Counted from the first letter of the stretch, positions 1-10,425 are shown. The stretch is DNA of 64,000 bases from Girardinichthys multiradiatus (GCF_021462225.1 NC_061808.1:18947119-19011118); one strand, 5' to 3'. The notes: generated from the sequence alone by a model not told the origin. Program-made: numbers and translations.

Positions 1-80
1 CACAAATCAAAACTAAACAAAACTAAACTAACAAAACTAAACAAAACTAAACTAAACTAAACTAAACTAAACTAAACTAG
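1..80. repeat. Simple repeat, (ACTAA)n
   Basis: An imperfect 5-bp tandem array of the unit ACTAA/ACAAA fills the first 80 bases. It has no coding content and probably extends to the left of the window. Confidence 0.85.
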
Positions 81-205
81 ATCTGACAGAATTTTCTGTT
101 TTGTTTTACTTTTTTATATTAGAAAAACCAGATGGCCCCAGAAAAACCACATAGAAACATCAATTAAACAAAACGTTATTGGATACAATAAAATAAAATA
201 AATTA

Positions 206-1551
206 AAGCTGCAAGCAGCCTTGAAGGTCCTCGCACCTCAGCGCAACCCGGCCTGTGCAGCGACCGCAGGAGCCTGGCATCGCCTCCTACACGCCACAGA
301 CGATGACATCGCTTCACTTCAACACGTCGCCAGTAGGTGGCACTGTGAGCAACATGTCATATGATCTTCGGTCATGCAGTTTCGTTCTTGCAAAAAGCAT
401 TTAAAATTTTGAGTAAATTAGACCTTCCAGATGGAAGCTGCACTCACTTGTTTGTTTACGGGCGGGGCTAAAACGACATAATCAGTTGACTGTGTCAACA
501 TGTCCATCATTAAGTCATGATCATGTATACTACATTTCAAGTGGATCCGATGATGTATGAGGGAGATATAGCCCTTGAAGTGTCCTAGGGGGTGCTATTG
601 ATCCAAATTTCAATGTAATCCAATAGAGGTCCTTGGGGGCTGACAAAGATCAACCATATTTATTTTGGAGTGAATCGGACCATGCATGTGTAATTTAGAG
701 CCAAACGTATGGCCATGGCGTGACATCCAACTTCGCCGCGCCACCACGGCCACGCCCTTTTATGAAAAGTCACTGTGCCTCAAATGAAGTTAGACCCACT
801 AATTATCTGTCTTCTGACACACTTTCAAATTTATTGGATCAAGAGGGTCAGAGAGGCACCTTTCCAAGTGAAAAAAGTGACTTCCTGTTCTGAGGGGGCG
901 TGGCTTTGATGATGTCAGCATATGACCCCATAGGATCGTCGGGAACCCGAATGTCCTCCTTCATGCCAACTTTGGTGTGGTTTGGCATTTTTTTGGGAAA
1001 GTTATTGCATATTTTTAGTTTGGGCGCGAATGCCAAGTTCGGCCACGCCCCCTAAACATGGCCAGAACTCAGGATTTTGATAACTTTTAATCCCCCATGC
1101 CTTATCTGCATATTGACCAAATATGAAGCCGATATCTCAAAATCCCTAGGAGGAGTTCGTTAAAGTTCGAGGTGAGTAAAAGTGAAAAACGTCCAAAAAT
1201 CGGCCTTCGACCCAAAATGGCCGACTTCCTGTGCATTTTAGGGCATACCCCCAAGAGACTTTTTTTCTTGGTTTGAGGAGCTCTACCTGTGTGCCAAATT
1301 TCAGATCTCTACGACTTTCTCTACGACTTTCTCTACGCCTTTCTCACGTTTGGGGGCGTGGCTAAGATGTTTGGCCACGCCCACTAACGACGACATTACG
1401 GAACAAGAAATTTACGCGGGGGACAATTTTGGGTAAAATTTTATGCGTTTTGGTTCATGGCAAAGTCCCCATATTGCCCCGCAAAGAGGCAACGGAAAAA
1501 ACAAACAAACAAAGAATAATAAGAATTCCTGCAGTTTTCCTGCTCGGGCCT
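206..1551. repeat. Probable dispersed non-coding repeat
   Basis: About 1.35 kb with no long ORF. It is rich in short GC motifs of the 'ggcgtggc ... gccacgccc' type and runs from a GCTGCAAGCAGCC start to a GCAGTTTTCCTGCTCGGGCC end, followed by TAATAA. The ends and internal texture resemble a common teleost interspersed element, but only one copy lies in the window, so the boundaries and the repeat call are inference. Small ORFs within it show no recognisable protein. Confidence 0.4.
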
Positions 1552-3547
1552 AATAAATAAAAACCAATGAAATTTTGTTTAAATTAAATCTAATAAAATA
1601 AAATTAACATAAACAAGCCAGCAGAAAACTGACTGGAGTGAAACCACAAAACTAACCTGCAATCCACTAGATGGCGCAAGAGACTGTTCAGCATGATTTC
1701 TTTCTGACTCCATACAGTTTACAGTAGTAGTTGTCCACAAAAAACGACTTAAAGGACCTCTGTCTATAAAACAAGTCAACTTGAACATCCTGCTCAGCAA
1801 TAATAAGAACAACACCTATCTGTGGTAAAAAAAAAAATGGATGTAACCCAGTTAATGATGCTTTGCTTAAACTCCTTACTTAGTGTTATTTTTCTAAATT
1901 TTTTTTTTTTTTTTTTTGCCAGCACACTGTTTTTCTTCACGTGTCTTTTACTTTCTAATCTCCATTGCTGTGTGTGTTTTTTACTCAGCAATTATTTCCT
2001 GTTTTGCAGCCCCTCACTGCCACTAACAATGACGGGAAGGATCTTGCCTACAGTCTAGACGAATGTCTAACACGTTCTCTGTGGTAGTTGTCTGCTTAGT
2101 CTCTTTCTGCTGTGTTCACAGCATACATCTGAGCTAAAGGGACATTGTCTCCTTACATAATTCAGTACATGGACTTTGTGTGGCATCAAGGTGGCATCAA
2201 GTTTTTTTCATATAATTTCCCGGTATTAGTATCAATGTTTTTTTTTTTTTTTTTTTCTTAAATCAAAATATGGTTGTATTAAGGAATACTTCACACACAA
2301 TGTAGCCCAATGCTGGCTTCACTGAACAAACACACCACAACCCACTGTAGGTCATCATTGATGTTCGAGGTTAAGGAGGAGGTGTGAACTAGGCAGCCTT
2401 TCAGAGAAACAGAGCCTTGATTGGCCTCATCTGAAACCCTTGGAGAATGCTGGAAAAAAATCCAATTTTATTTCTCAGAATGTTATGTGTGACACAAAGA
2501 AATAACTTTTAAGTTACTGTTACTCATGGATTACTAAAATAACATAAAATAGCAGAGTTGTGTGAAAAACATTTCTGAGAATATCTACCTTAATCCAAAT
2601 ATAGCTGCTATTGAGCTACTGAAAACTTGTTACCACAAGTCGACTAATTTGCAGCTGGCATCGCTCTTCCTTCTCACACACACAGCACTAAGGTAACTAC
2701 TCTCTTTTCCTCAGAAATGTTATCAACTAGGAGAGCTGCCTTTTTAATCAACTGATCAACTTCTGCAAATTCTTCAACCACATGTGCCCTGATGACGACA
2801 GTCCTGACACCAAACAAGCCTCTTCCTGTCCCACAGCCACTGTTGTGCTCTACTCTAATCTTCCTCAGAAAACCAAAAAAAGTCTTGATGTTTGCATTGC
2901 AGTTAGTGGAGTAAAGGTCAAGCCTTATGACTGGATGGGACCAGAGAAGAGTTAGAAGGTTTTGGGGAGTATTCCTTTTAAAAATCTATCAAGAGAGAAA
3001 TGAATGATTCATTACAACTGCACTGTGATATTCCAGAAGCTTTTTACTCGCTTTCTCCAACAAAGTGACACTCACATGAACGAGCATGCTGCAGTGTGGT
3101 GCCTGCAAACAACCGATGATAATCTCAGTGGATATATCAGTTTGATGCAAAGTAAAATATACAGGAGTAGGTGCACAAAGCAATTTGAAGGTGCAAAATG
3201 TTTGCAAACTTGAGTTTGCTTGTGCTTGTAAATCTGAAACCAGATCTGCTCCTAGAATAGCTCCACCAAGGAAACATTGTCTCTCTGCTCTGATGCAGCG
3301 TGCCCAAATTTGTTTGAGGCATTATGCATGCATTTGGAGAATACCGGCATATTTATCTATATTAGGATTTTAGCCAGAGCAAATATCTCCATGTTCTCAT
3401 AAGCCTCAGAGTTTGCATTACTTTATGTAGAAAATAACATCTTACAAAAGCTTGTAGTAATTTTGTCATATAGATAACAAAGAAAAGCAAGTTTTGCAAA
3501 AAAGACAGAAATAGAATTTCCTCCCTCCCCTAGATTCAAATTGGTTG
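1552..3547. other. Non-coding stretch, no gene seen
   Basis: AT-rich sequence with T homopolymers at about 1901-1918 and 2238-2257. The short ORFs here are homopolymer-driven or lack recognisable motifs. I see no RNA gene or transposon terminus. Confidence 0.6.
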
Positions 3548-3905
3548 TCAGTCAGTCATTTTCTATACTGCTTCTTCCATAGTGGGTCACGGGTGCCTAT
3601 CTCCAGCAGTCTATGGGTGGGACAAGGGTACACCATGGACAGGTTGCCAGTCCATCGCAGGGCAACGCACAAACAACCACACACACACACTTAAAGGCAA
3701 TTTAGAAAGACCTAACAGGCATGTCTTTGGGCTGTGGGAGGAAGCCAGAGTACCCGGAGATAACCCATGCATGCACAGGGAGAACACGCAAACTCGATGC
3801 AGAAAGACCCCCGGCAGGGAGTTGAACCCAGGACCTTCTTGCTGCAAGGCAACTGTGCTACCAGATGTTCACAAACAGATGTTCACAAAGACTCTCCATC
3901 CATTT
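3548..3905 (+). repeat. Teleost interspersed repeat, copy A
   Basis: Carries the characteristic series 'gacaggttgccagtccatcgc', 'gggctgtgggaggaagcc', 'agagtacccggaga' and 'aggaccttcttgctgcaaggc'. The same sequence recurs at 21196-21460 and about 55085-55375. Apparent ORFs through it are not protein genes: their peptides are translations of the repeat. Shared word order in three places in the window supports a dispersed repeat. Confidence 0.75.
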
Positions 3906-5846
3906 TGACAGAGATTCAGTTATTACATTCTAGTTTCTAGATGTGCAAAGTTAGTAAGGACATATCCTAAAATACTTGCAGCTGCATCTGCAGGGAAAGC
4001 ACACAAATACACACCAAACTTTTCAGATTTAAATTTGCAAAGAATAAAAAAAACATGTATAACTTTTCTTCTGCTACACAATTATTTACTACTTTGGATT
4101 AGTCTATTACTGAAAATCTAACTTAAATACATTGTAATTTATGCATGTAATGTGAGGTGTGAGTACTTTTGAAAGCCACCATGAAGATACCGCAAAAACC
4201 TTTTTACAGTAAAGTTTCTGTGAGCAAAAAGCAACGTTGCATAAGACTGTACTGAGATATTTGAGTAAATCCTGCTTTGATTGATAAAATTTTCTTCCTG
4301 AAGCTTTTGCTGATTAGTGTGGCAAGGAAGTGAAAGCCCATTAAGATTTAGAGCTGGTTTAATCACCACTAGGCTGGAGACTCAGTTTCAACATGATAAG
4401 TTAGATTCACACAGTTGGAAACTGTTAGAAATGTGCCTCTTTTTTGTTGTGTGGGAGTGCAGGTTGGGGTTAGTTCTTGTATCTGACTGTGGATTTAGAG
4501 AACAATACAAACTGTTAAAAGGTCTTCGCACATTCTGACATTAGAATTCAACAGCCTGCATTATAAGTTGTGTTGCTTTAGTGGAGCTATGAGAATCCAT
4601 CATGTTTTGTGTCTAAATTCCCCTTAAGAGCGCAGAAAAAAGTTTAAGAACTGGATGTTTTCTCTTTGTATTTGCTACTTTCTATTTTCTCTCACATACC
4701 AACCTCCCACACAGACTGGCAGTGTTTAGTTGGGCTCTTCACAAGATCTTGTTTTAAGAGCAGGCTCTAAAGTGGCATCCATGTTAAAAGGATATACAGA
4801 TTTTCCGGATTAAATGCGAACAGCAATCAAAACAGGTCCCTGAGAACATGGATCAAGGTGGGGATGTCCTGCTTGCAAAATGCATTTGCCCTCTGGCAAA
4901 GAGCATAATGAGAAGATTGAAACTGTGAATAAAACTGCAGCCAAGCACAACGAAAGGACATGGTGAGGCTTTCTCCACCATAAGGTAATGATATGAAGTT
5001 AAATATCACATTTCAAAAGAAATAAATCTGTGTTTTAGAGGTTCTTAATGAAGCATTCTGCACCTTTGCAAACTCTTATGCAACTTTTTGATTCTTCCAA
5101 AAGGGATCAAGGGGGAAATTGTAAACATTCTAATATTAGTACTGACCAATAAAAACGTATGATTAGGCTCATCTGGGACAATTGTCTATGTCAAGATAAA
5201 AGCAAAATGAATCTATTTAGGATTTTTTTTATCAGTTTATCTGTAATTCAGGAAATATGCCCCTTTATGCAAAGAAGACATTAACTTCACAAAGTAAATA
5301 TAAAATGAAAGGATTATGGAGGTATTTGATGGGTTTTATGCCAGACAAATGTCTGACTTGAAGGGTGTGAGTCTTTCAGCAAATGAGAACAAGTCACCTG
5401 AAACACACAATGGAAATTACTTTTTAAGAAAATTAAGGGACAAGCAGTTTAAAACTGATCAGAAAATAATTTTCAACTAAATCATGCTAAAACATTTTGA
5501 GCTAGCTGTTTGTTTTTGAATAATCATGTAATGCTCTGAAATAGAAGAGACAAAACTTAACTGCAGACAGAGGCAAAATGCTTCTAAGTACCCCCTCTGT
5601 AAAAAAAAATGCAGAATCTCCGTAAATCTCCAAAATTAAATGTAGGAGTGGCAAAAATTTTGTTCAGGAATTGAACAATTGGTGCTTTTACACTTCAGGG
5701 AAATCAGGCACAGGAAGCCCAACATTTTTGATTTTAAGAGTATATTTTTGTATATTTTAAGTCTGGAAATGATATTCTTACCCAAAACACACTAAATAAA
5801 TGTTAGTTAGAAGAAAAAAGAAAGTGATATATCAGCTAAGTGGTTA
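3906..5846. other. Non-coding stretch left of the Polinton
   Basis: AT-rich DNA without long ORFs, repeats or RNA genes that I can recognise. It ends in the 6-bp target duplication of the Polinton. Confidence 0.6.
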
Positions 5847-5852
5847 AATTTC
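5847..5852. repeat. Target-site duplication, left copy (AATTTC)
   Basis: AATTTC directly precedes the AG end of the left terminal inverted repeat and is repeated at 21190-21195 directly after the CT end of the right repeat. A 6-bp duplication is the established length for Polintons. Confidence 0.9.
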
Positions 5853-6084
5853 AGAGAATTTAAGTACACCCTTTCATCAAACTTTTTGACGGGTGGGTGG
5901 GACTTCCGGTGAGGGCAGGATTTCCGGTGGGCGCCATATGGGCGCCATGTGGTTGCCATGTGGGCAGGAGGTCACGTAGTCAAGCAGGTGGTGTGTCCAA
6001 GGGGGCGTAACAGTGGATGCTGATTGGTTGTCGTCATTAGGGGCAATACCTTAAATGAGTCAATTAAAACACAGGGGTGTGTTT
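5853..6084 (+). repeat. Polinton left terminal inverted repeat
   Basis: Inverted match to 20957-21189, about 94% identical by eye, starting AGAGAATTTAAGT. The subterminal part holds tandem short units: two copies of a 'gggacttccggtg' unit and three of a 'gccatgtggg' unit. Homology stops abruptly after GTGTGTTT. In protein-primed elements the TIR tip is the expected replication origin; that role is inferred from the family. Confidence 0.95.
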
Positions 6085-6240
6085 GTTATAAATAGAACAA
6101 GACAAATATGGTATTATCGGAAACTGTTTGGCATCAGCACCAATTAAAAATAGAGGGGGTGTGTTTGTAAGCATCGTTAAACCTTGAATAACCCAATGAA
6201 AACAATAGGGCGTGCCTTAGTGTTTACTTTAAATACAGAG
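6061..6240 (+). promoter_or_regulatory. Left-end promoter region with threefold repeated module
   Basis: A motif of the form CAAT(T/G)AAAA followed by AGGGGTGTG or a close variant occurs three times: at about 6061-6086 (overlapping the TIR edge), 6141-6170 and 6194-6216. The first copy is followed by TTATAAATAG (about 6086-6095) and the third by TTTAAATACA (about 6229-6238), both TATA-like. The second TATA-like site lies about 25-30 bp before the first ATG at 6260, or about 65 bp before a second ATG at 6299. Promoter function is inferred from position and motif. Confidence 0.5.
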
Positions 6241-6259
6241 ATAAAACTCTGCACTTTAC

Positions 6260-7252
6260 ATGCAGCATTCGTTGGAAAAAAAGAACACCCGTTCAACAAT
6301 GGCTAGAGTTAAGAGAGTTTATCGTCAAGCGGAGGAGAAACGCAACGCGTGCCAAGATGATGATGATGAACAAGCAACTGCATCATATACTTCCTCAACG
6401 GAGATACCTATCGGAATTCCCGTCGTGACATACTCTACCGATGATGAGGATCCAAAATCAACTTCAACAACCATGGTTGAAAATCAGACCTCGGTTCGGC
6501 CAAGAGGTATGTCAGTTCTGTGCGAAACCCCAGTGACCGTCTACCAGTATTCATCCCGTGAATTGAATGCTCCTAAGAAATCAACATACTACATCTGCAG
6601 GGTACAAAGACCCCCGTTCGACACTCTGCAGGAAGAATGGTCTTTGGAGCCATATGGCCTGGTTGGCAGCTGGGGTTATATTTTCATGTATGAAATAGGA
6701 GAGCTTTGCCTGTATCAATTGGATCAAGATGAGGTATTTAATGGATCACTGGCTCTGTGTACACTCACCCACAGCCACTGGGCTGTGTTAAAGCTTGCAA
6801 TCCCGCACCTTAATGATAGCCCTGAAACAGTCTCAAGGCAGGAGAGGGAGGAAGAAGAAGAAGAAGAAAATGAACTGTCTCCTCGACCTGTAAAACGGGC
6901 GAGAATGTTTCATATACCATCCGATGTTGAAATAGCTGAGAGAGAACCTCTCTTTAGCGCAGCGTGGGGGTCAAAAACCACAGCAAATGGCCGCTGGTCT
7001 TTTCGGGCAAGCAGACGCAGGAACAACCGGACGAGTCCCTCAGATCTGTTTGTGTTGGAGGCTTTCAATCAAGACTGCGGCGTATTCAAGACAATGCTGG
7101 CTCTGCCGTTTGAAGCTTGGGCAGAGAAGATGAGTGAAATTGGACATCGTCTTTCCGACCTTTTCCAAAAGTCACGAAGTTGGATCGATGTCATGTCAGT
7201 GAAAAAAACGCTGACGTTTCCTGTTTTACGTTTAGAACGAACCCTCTTCTGA
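6260..7252 (+). CDS. Unrecognised Polinton accessory protein 1
   Basis: A 330-residue open frame, the first gene inside the left TIR. I do not recognise a family. The N-terminal 40 residues are basic then strongly acidic (a DDDDE run near residue 33). An acidic block at about 195-204 is followed by a KRAR cluster at 212-215 that could serve in nuclear import. The middle (about 105-182) is the most globular-looking part, with conserved-looking aromatic and cysteine positions. The ATG at 6260 is the longest start; the ATG at 6299 (residue 14, MARVK) is an alternative. Its place next to the TIR, away from the structural genes, fits an early or host-interaction gene, but that is inference. I looked for an LxCxE retinoblastoma-binding motif and found none. 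Confidence 0.7.
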   Translation: MQHSLEKKNTRSTMARVKRVYRQAEEKRNACQDDDDEQATASYTSSTEIPIGIPVVTYSTDDEDPKSTSTTMVENQTSVRPRGMSVLCETPVTVYQYSSRELNAPKKSTYYICRVQRPPFDTLQEEWSLEPYGLVGSWGYIFMYEIGELCLYQLDQDEVFNGSLALCTLTHSHWAVLKLAIPHLNDSPETVSRQEREEEEEEENELSPRPVKRARMFHIPSDVEIAEREPLFSAAWGSKTTANGRWSFRASRRRNNRTSPSDLFVLEAFNQDCGVFKTMLALPFEAWAEKMSEIGHRLSDLFQKSRSWIDVMSVKKTLTFPVLRLERTLF

Positions 7253-7271
7253 GGACACGCCCCTTCCTATG

Positions 7272-7281
7272 ATATATATAC
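7272..7281 (+). promoter_or_regulatory. TATA box for the second accessory gene
   Basis: GATATATATA lies between the stop of the first accessory ORF and the next gene. It is 42-50 bp before the ATG at 7323, so a start site about 30 bp downstream of the box would leave a short leader. It also argues against the longer start at 7269, whose first codons would lie inside the TATA box. Confidence 0.55.
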
Positions 7282-7322
7282 GGGGGGATAACTGCAAGCT
7301 CACAGACACTGAGAATCGTATC

Positions 7323-8162
7323 ATGAGAATGAGTGGACCGACACCATACAGGGATCTCTACAACCACCGAGCAGAGATCCACTTCTCTCCTGAGCACGAT
7401 GAAAGCTTCAACATTGGACCATATCATCCGCCTTCCCTTGACCTCTTCTCACCATCCACCTCAACATCCTCATTCTCAGAGAACCACTTCAGTCCTGCAT
7501 CACCTACAGGATACAACATGAAATATCTACCGCTTTCTCCAGACCTCTGCTCACCATCACCGCTATTCATGGCTGAGTCTGTAGACGCGAATGTCCTGCC
7601 TGAAGACATGAAGGTGGTCGGGGAGGAGGAGGTAGCCACCGGCTACTCACCCTCTACCGAAGCCCCTACACAAACCCTGGGACCGATGGAGGACCCTCAG
7701 CCTTCAGCAGAGGATGAGAGTAACCAGGAGGACGAAATTGACGGTTGGTTCTCAACCACCCTCATCAATACGGTGAAAACAGCGATACTTCATTTATTCA
7801 ACATAACCTCTTTGAACTATCTCAGAGAAACCTGCTATGGATGTATAATCAACCACCCAAGCCAGCGTCAACACCATTGCCTGGAGGTACTGGAAGAGGA
7901 TTATTACCAAGTAAACTTTCAACGCATCGTACGACGACTCGTAACCCCCAAACTCATTCCTGCTATTCAGAATCTTTTGGTACTTCGAAGCATACAAGCG
8001 GATGACTTCAGAGTGAAGACGATTGCCAAGACGGTTTTATATGAACTGAAATCGGTACAAGGCATCCACAGTGCAATAGCGCACGTTTATGATCGCATGG
8101 TCGATGAGAAACATCTCAAACAACTTAACTCTGTTTCAGAGTGCTATGGACTGACAAACTGA
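7323..8162 (+). CDS. Unrecognised Polinton accessory protein 2, Cys/His cluster
   Basis: An open frame extends from 7269, but I place the start at the ATG at 7323 because the upstream part overlaps a TATA box; this gives 279 residues. The first 140 residues are rich in Ser, Pro and Thr and look disordered. The C-terminal half (about 140-279) looks folded and helical. It contains a compact cluster, CYGC then HPSQRQHHC (Cys171, Cys174, His178, His184, His185, Cys186), that could bind zinc. It is neither the integrase zinc finger nor a classical C2H2 finger. I do not recognise the family by name. It sits between the first accessory gene and integrase, all on the plus strand. Function unknown. 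Confidence 0.7.
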   Translation: MRMSGPTPYRDLYNHRAEIHFSPEHDESFNIGPYHPPSLDLFSPSTSTSSFSENHFSPASPTGYNMKYLPLSPDLCSPSPLFMAESVDANVLPEDMKVVGEEEVATGYSPSTEAPTQTLGPMEDPQPSAEDESNQEDEIDGWFSTTLINTVKTAILHLFNITSLNYLRETCYGCIINHPSQRQHHCLEVLEEDYYQVNFQRIVRRLVTPKLIPAIQNLLVLRSIQADDFRVKTIAKTVLYELKSVQGIHSAIAHVYDRMVDEKHLKQLNSVSECYGLTN

Positions 8163-8489
8163 TCTCACATGTTTGATGACTTGTTGTATCATTTTTTTTT
8201 TTTTTAGTATTCCAGTACTTTAGTTAATCTGCATTATATGATTTTTCTTCTTTTTTCTTTTTACTATTAAATACAATTAAAGTAGGAACATAGTAACCTT
8301 TCCCAAAAGTGTTGTTTAAAAGCTAGTAGTGTTTGAATTCATCTGCATTTTATCTGATTTTGTTTTCTGGTTGTTTTTTGTTTATATTAAATAAAAAAAT
8401 AAAATAAAAAAAATAAGGATAAATCTACCCTCCTGTGTGTTTTTTCTCATTATTTAACAAGTAATCGGCAGAGTGAGCATAAGGCAGAG
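8163..8489 (+). terminator. AT-rich 3' region with polyadenylation-like signals
   Basis: Between accessory gene 2 and integrase. Contains a T run (about 8191-8205), ATTAAA at about 8266 and repeated AATAAA-type hexamers around 8388-8415, suitable for ending the upstream transcript. No ORF. A clear TATA box for integrase is not obvious. Confidence 0.45.
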
Positions 8490-9575
8490 ATGGCAGGAAG
8501 ACGGCTGATGAAGAAAGTATATTATAGCCCTTCAAATCCGGGAAGTTTTGGGGGTGTAGATAGGCTGAGGAGGGTTATGCAAGATGAAACGGGAAAGAAG
8601 GTTGCGGTTGAAAAAGTTAAAGATTTTTTATCAGGAGAAGATACCTATACTCTACATAAACCTGCAAGAATAAAGTTCCCGAGAAACAGAGTTTTTATCA
8701 CCAGACCATTGAGGCAGTTCCAGGCTGATCTCTGTGACATGCAAGCTCTGGCCATGGAAAATGATGGTTATAATTATTTAACAGTCATTGACATCTTTTC
8801 AAAAAGGGCGTATGTACGAGTTTTGAAGAGGAAAACAGCCGCTGAGGTGGTAAAGGCATTTGAATCAGTTTTTACAGAAAGTCAGATCCCCAAAAAACTT
8901 CAGACTGATGCCGGTAAAGAATTTTTTAACAAGAAATTTAAGGTTTTAATGGAGAAACACGGTATTGAACATTTTGCCACAGCGAGTGAAGCAAAAGCTT
9001 CAGTGGTCGAGAGATTTAACCGCACATTAAAAACAAGGATGTGGAGATATTTTACAGCTAACAATACCCGGCGGTACGTCGATGTACTGCAAAACCTAGC
9101 TAGAAGCTACAACCATTCCTACCACTCCAGCATTAAAATGAGCCCTGTGGAAGTGACCCCAGAAAATGCCTTTCAAGTGTTTCAGAATCTGTATGATGTC
9201 AAGTCCAACAGATATTGCAAGGACTCAGTGACAACGTTTAAACAAGGGGATCTTGTCAGAATATCCAAGGTCCTTGGAGTGTTTGACAAAAAATACGAAC
9301 AGAGTTTTACGGATGAAGTGTTTACAGTGTATGACCGGATACCCCGTTCTCCTCCTGTATACAAACTCAAAGATTTGGATGGAGAACCTATCGAGGGTTC
9401 CTTTTACGCTGAGGAACTTCAAAAAGTAAAAATATTTAACGACAAGATGTATCAAGTGGAAAAAATATTAAAACGACGTACGGTCAAGGGAGTCAAACAG
9501 GTTTTTGTAAGCTGGAAAAACTGGCCTGAGAAATTCAACAGTTGGATCAAGTTTGATGAACTTCGAGACGTATAA
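8490..9575 (+). CDS. INT: Polinton integrase (rve core plus chromodomain)
   Basis: 361 residues, the size expected for a Polinton integrase. It would insert the linear element into host DNA, generating the 6-bp duplication seen at the ends. An N-terminal region (about 15-60) precedes an RNase H-fold catalytic core with D80 (QADLCD), D140 (QTDAGKEF) and E174 (VVERFNRTL), a DDE triad with about 33 residues between the last two. The C-terminal about 40 residues form a chromodomain (YQVEKILKRR ... VSWKNWP ... SWI), a module that in related elements reads histone marks and may steer integration. The frame is intact and all three catalytic acids are present, so it could be functional. Expression probably ends near or within the next gene, whose TATA box overlaps the integrase stop codon. 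Confidence 0.95.
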   Translation: MAGRRLMKKVYYSPSNPGSFGGVDRLRRVMQDETGKKVAVEKVKDFLSGEDTYTLHKPARIKFPRNRVFITRPLRQFQADLCDMQALAMENDGYNYLTVIDIFSKRAYVRVLKRKTAAEVVKAFESVFTESQIPKKLQTDAGKEFFNKKFKVLMEKHGIEHFATASEAKASVVERFNRTLKTRMWRYFTANNTRRYVDVLQNLARSYNHSYHSSIKMSPVEVTPENAFQVFQNLYDVKSNRYCKDSVTTFKQGDLVRISKVLGVFDKKYEQSFTDEVFTVYDRIPRSPPVYKLKDLDGEPIEGSFYAEELQKVKIFNDKMYQVEKILKRRTVKGVKQVFVSWKNWPEKFNSWIKFDELRDV

Positions 9576-9578
9576 AAA
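9571..9578 (+). promoter_or_regulatory. TATA box before the penton-like gene
   Basis: TATAAAAA overlaps the last codons of integrase and lies 43 bp before the ATG at 9614, a good spacing for a short-leader transcript. Function inferred from motif and position. Confidence 0.55.
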
Positions 9579-9613
9579 AGGTTTGCACTAAACCTCACAG
9601 TTGACACAGCATT

Positions 9614-10387
9614 ATGAACCGTCAGGTAGAGGATGATGGCTTTTACGTTACTCTTCCATCTAATGCTAGCATGGAAGTGTTTAAAAATAATACCAGTTCA
9701 AGTTTCCGTGTAAATTTAGCTCAACATATTGATTTAGAAGGCCAATGGATGGTTGCATTAGCCGAGATTTCATATCCTCATACATGGCATAATTTACCGG
9801 ATTATGATGCCTACTTTGAATAGAGGAAGGTTGGTGATGTGGAGATCAATACGCAAAGGATCAGAAGTGGCTACTATAACAGCGTTATTCAACTCGAGAC
9901 AGAGATGGAAATGTTTTTCAAAAAATTGAAATCGGGTTTACGCATTAAATTCAGCAAAGTTCAAAAGAGATTTGCATTTCAAGCAAACAGTCCGTATGAA
10001 ATACGCTTCTTCAACACTCTAGCTTATATGATGGGCGTGAAACCAGGGGAATGGATTCATGTTTCTGAACCAAAACTGGCTCCTTTTCCGGCGGATATAA
10101 AGGCTGGTTTCTATCACCTATACTGTTACAGCGACGTGGTCAGCCCACAAATAGTAGGCGACACTTTTGCACCTTTACTGCGGACCGTCAAAGTACAAGG
10201 CACATTCAGTGATATGATTACTCAGACGTTTAACCCCGCCCACTACCTTCCAGTCTCCAGAAGACATATTGAAAATATCAATATAGAAATTAAATCGGAC
10301 CAAAACGTTCCTGTAAATTTCGTCTATGGAAAGACCGTCATAAGACTACACTTCAGACCGGTGATATCACAACGTAGCCTGAGATAA
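9614..10387 (+). pseudogene. Penton-like minor capsid protein, one in-frame stop
   Basis: A single reading frame of 258 codons is interrupted only by TAG at 9821-9823; the frame is identical on both sides (69 codons before, 188 after). The product resembles the Polinton minor capsid protein that forms capsid vertices, a single-jelly-roll penton base. The N-terminal stretch (about 10-65, FYVTLPSNAS ... WMVALAEISYP) is typical of this family. It lies between integrase and the pX-like gene, as in other vertebrate Polintons. The lone stop with no frameshift suggests recent inactivation. Readthrough or a sequencing error cannot be excluded. A GTG or the nearby ATG at 9837 (other frame) is an unlikely restart. 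Confidence 0.85.
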
Positions 10388-10418
10388 ATTTTATTTGTAT
10401 AAACTATTCCAGAGATAT

Positions 10419-10425
10419 GTATATA
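10419..10425 (+). promoter_or_regulatory. TATA box before the pX-like gene
   Basis: TATATAA about 75 bp upstream of the ATG at 10500, in the only sizeable gap of the structural gene block (10388-10499). Function inferred. Confidence 0.45.

Noticed and set aside
1822..2058. ORFs around the T homopolymer on both strands
   Set aside because: They arise from poly-T/poly-A and have no recognisable domain.
3582..3908. 108-codon ORF on the plus strand
   Set aside because: It reads through a dispersed non-coding repeat seen three times in the window; the peptide is only the translation of the repeat.
7269..7322. Longer start for the second accessory protein
   Set aside because: The first codons overlap a TATATATA box; the ATG at 7323 gives a sensible leader.
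7745..8005. ORFs overlapping the second accessory gene in other frames
   Set aside because: Shadow frames of the longer ORF without their own signals.
6260..8162. LxCxE-type retinoblastoma-binding motif in the left-end proteins
   Set aside because: Cysteines such as VLCETP and HHCLE resemble it but the spacing or the leucine is wrong.
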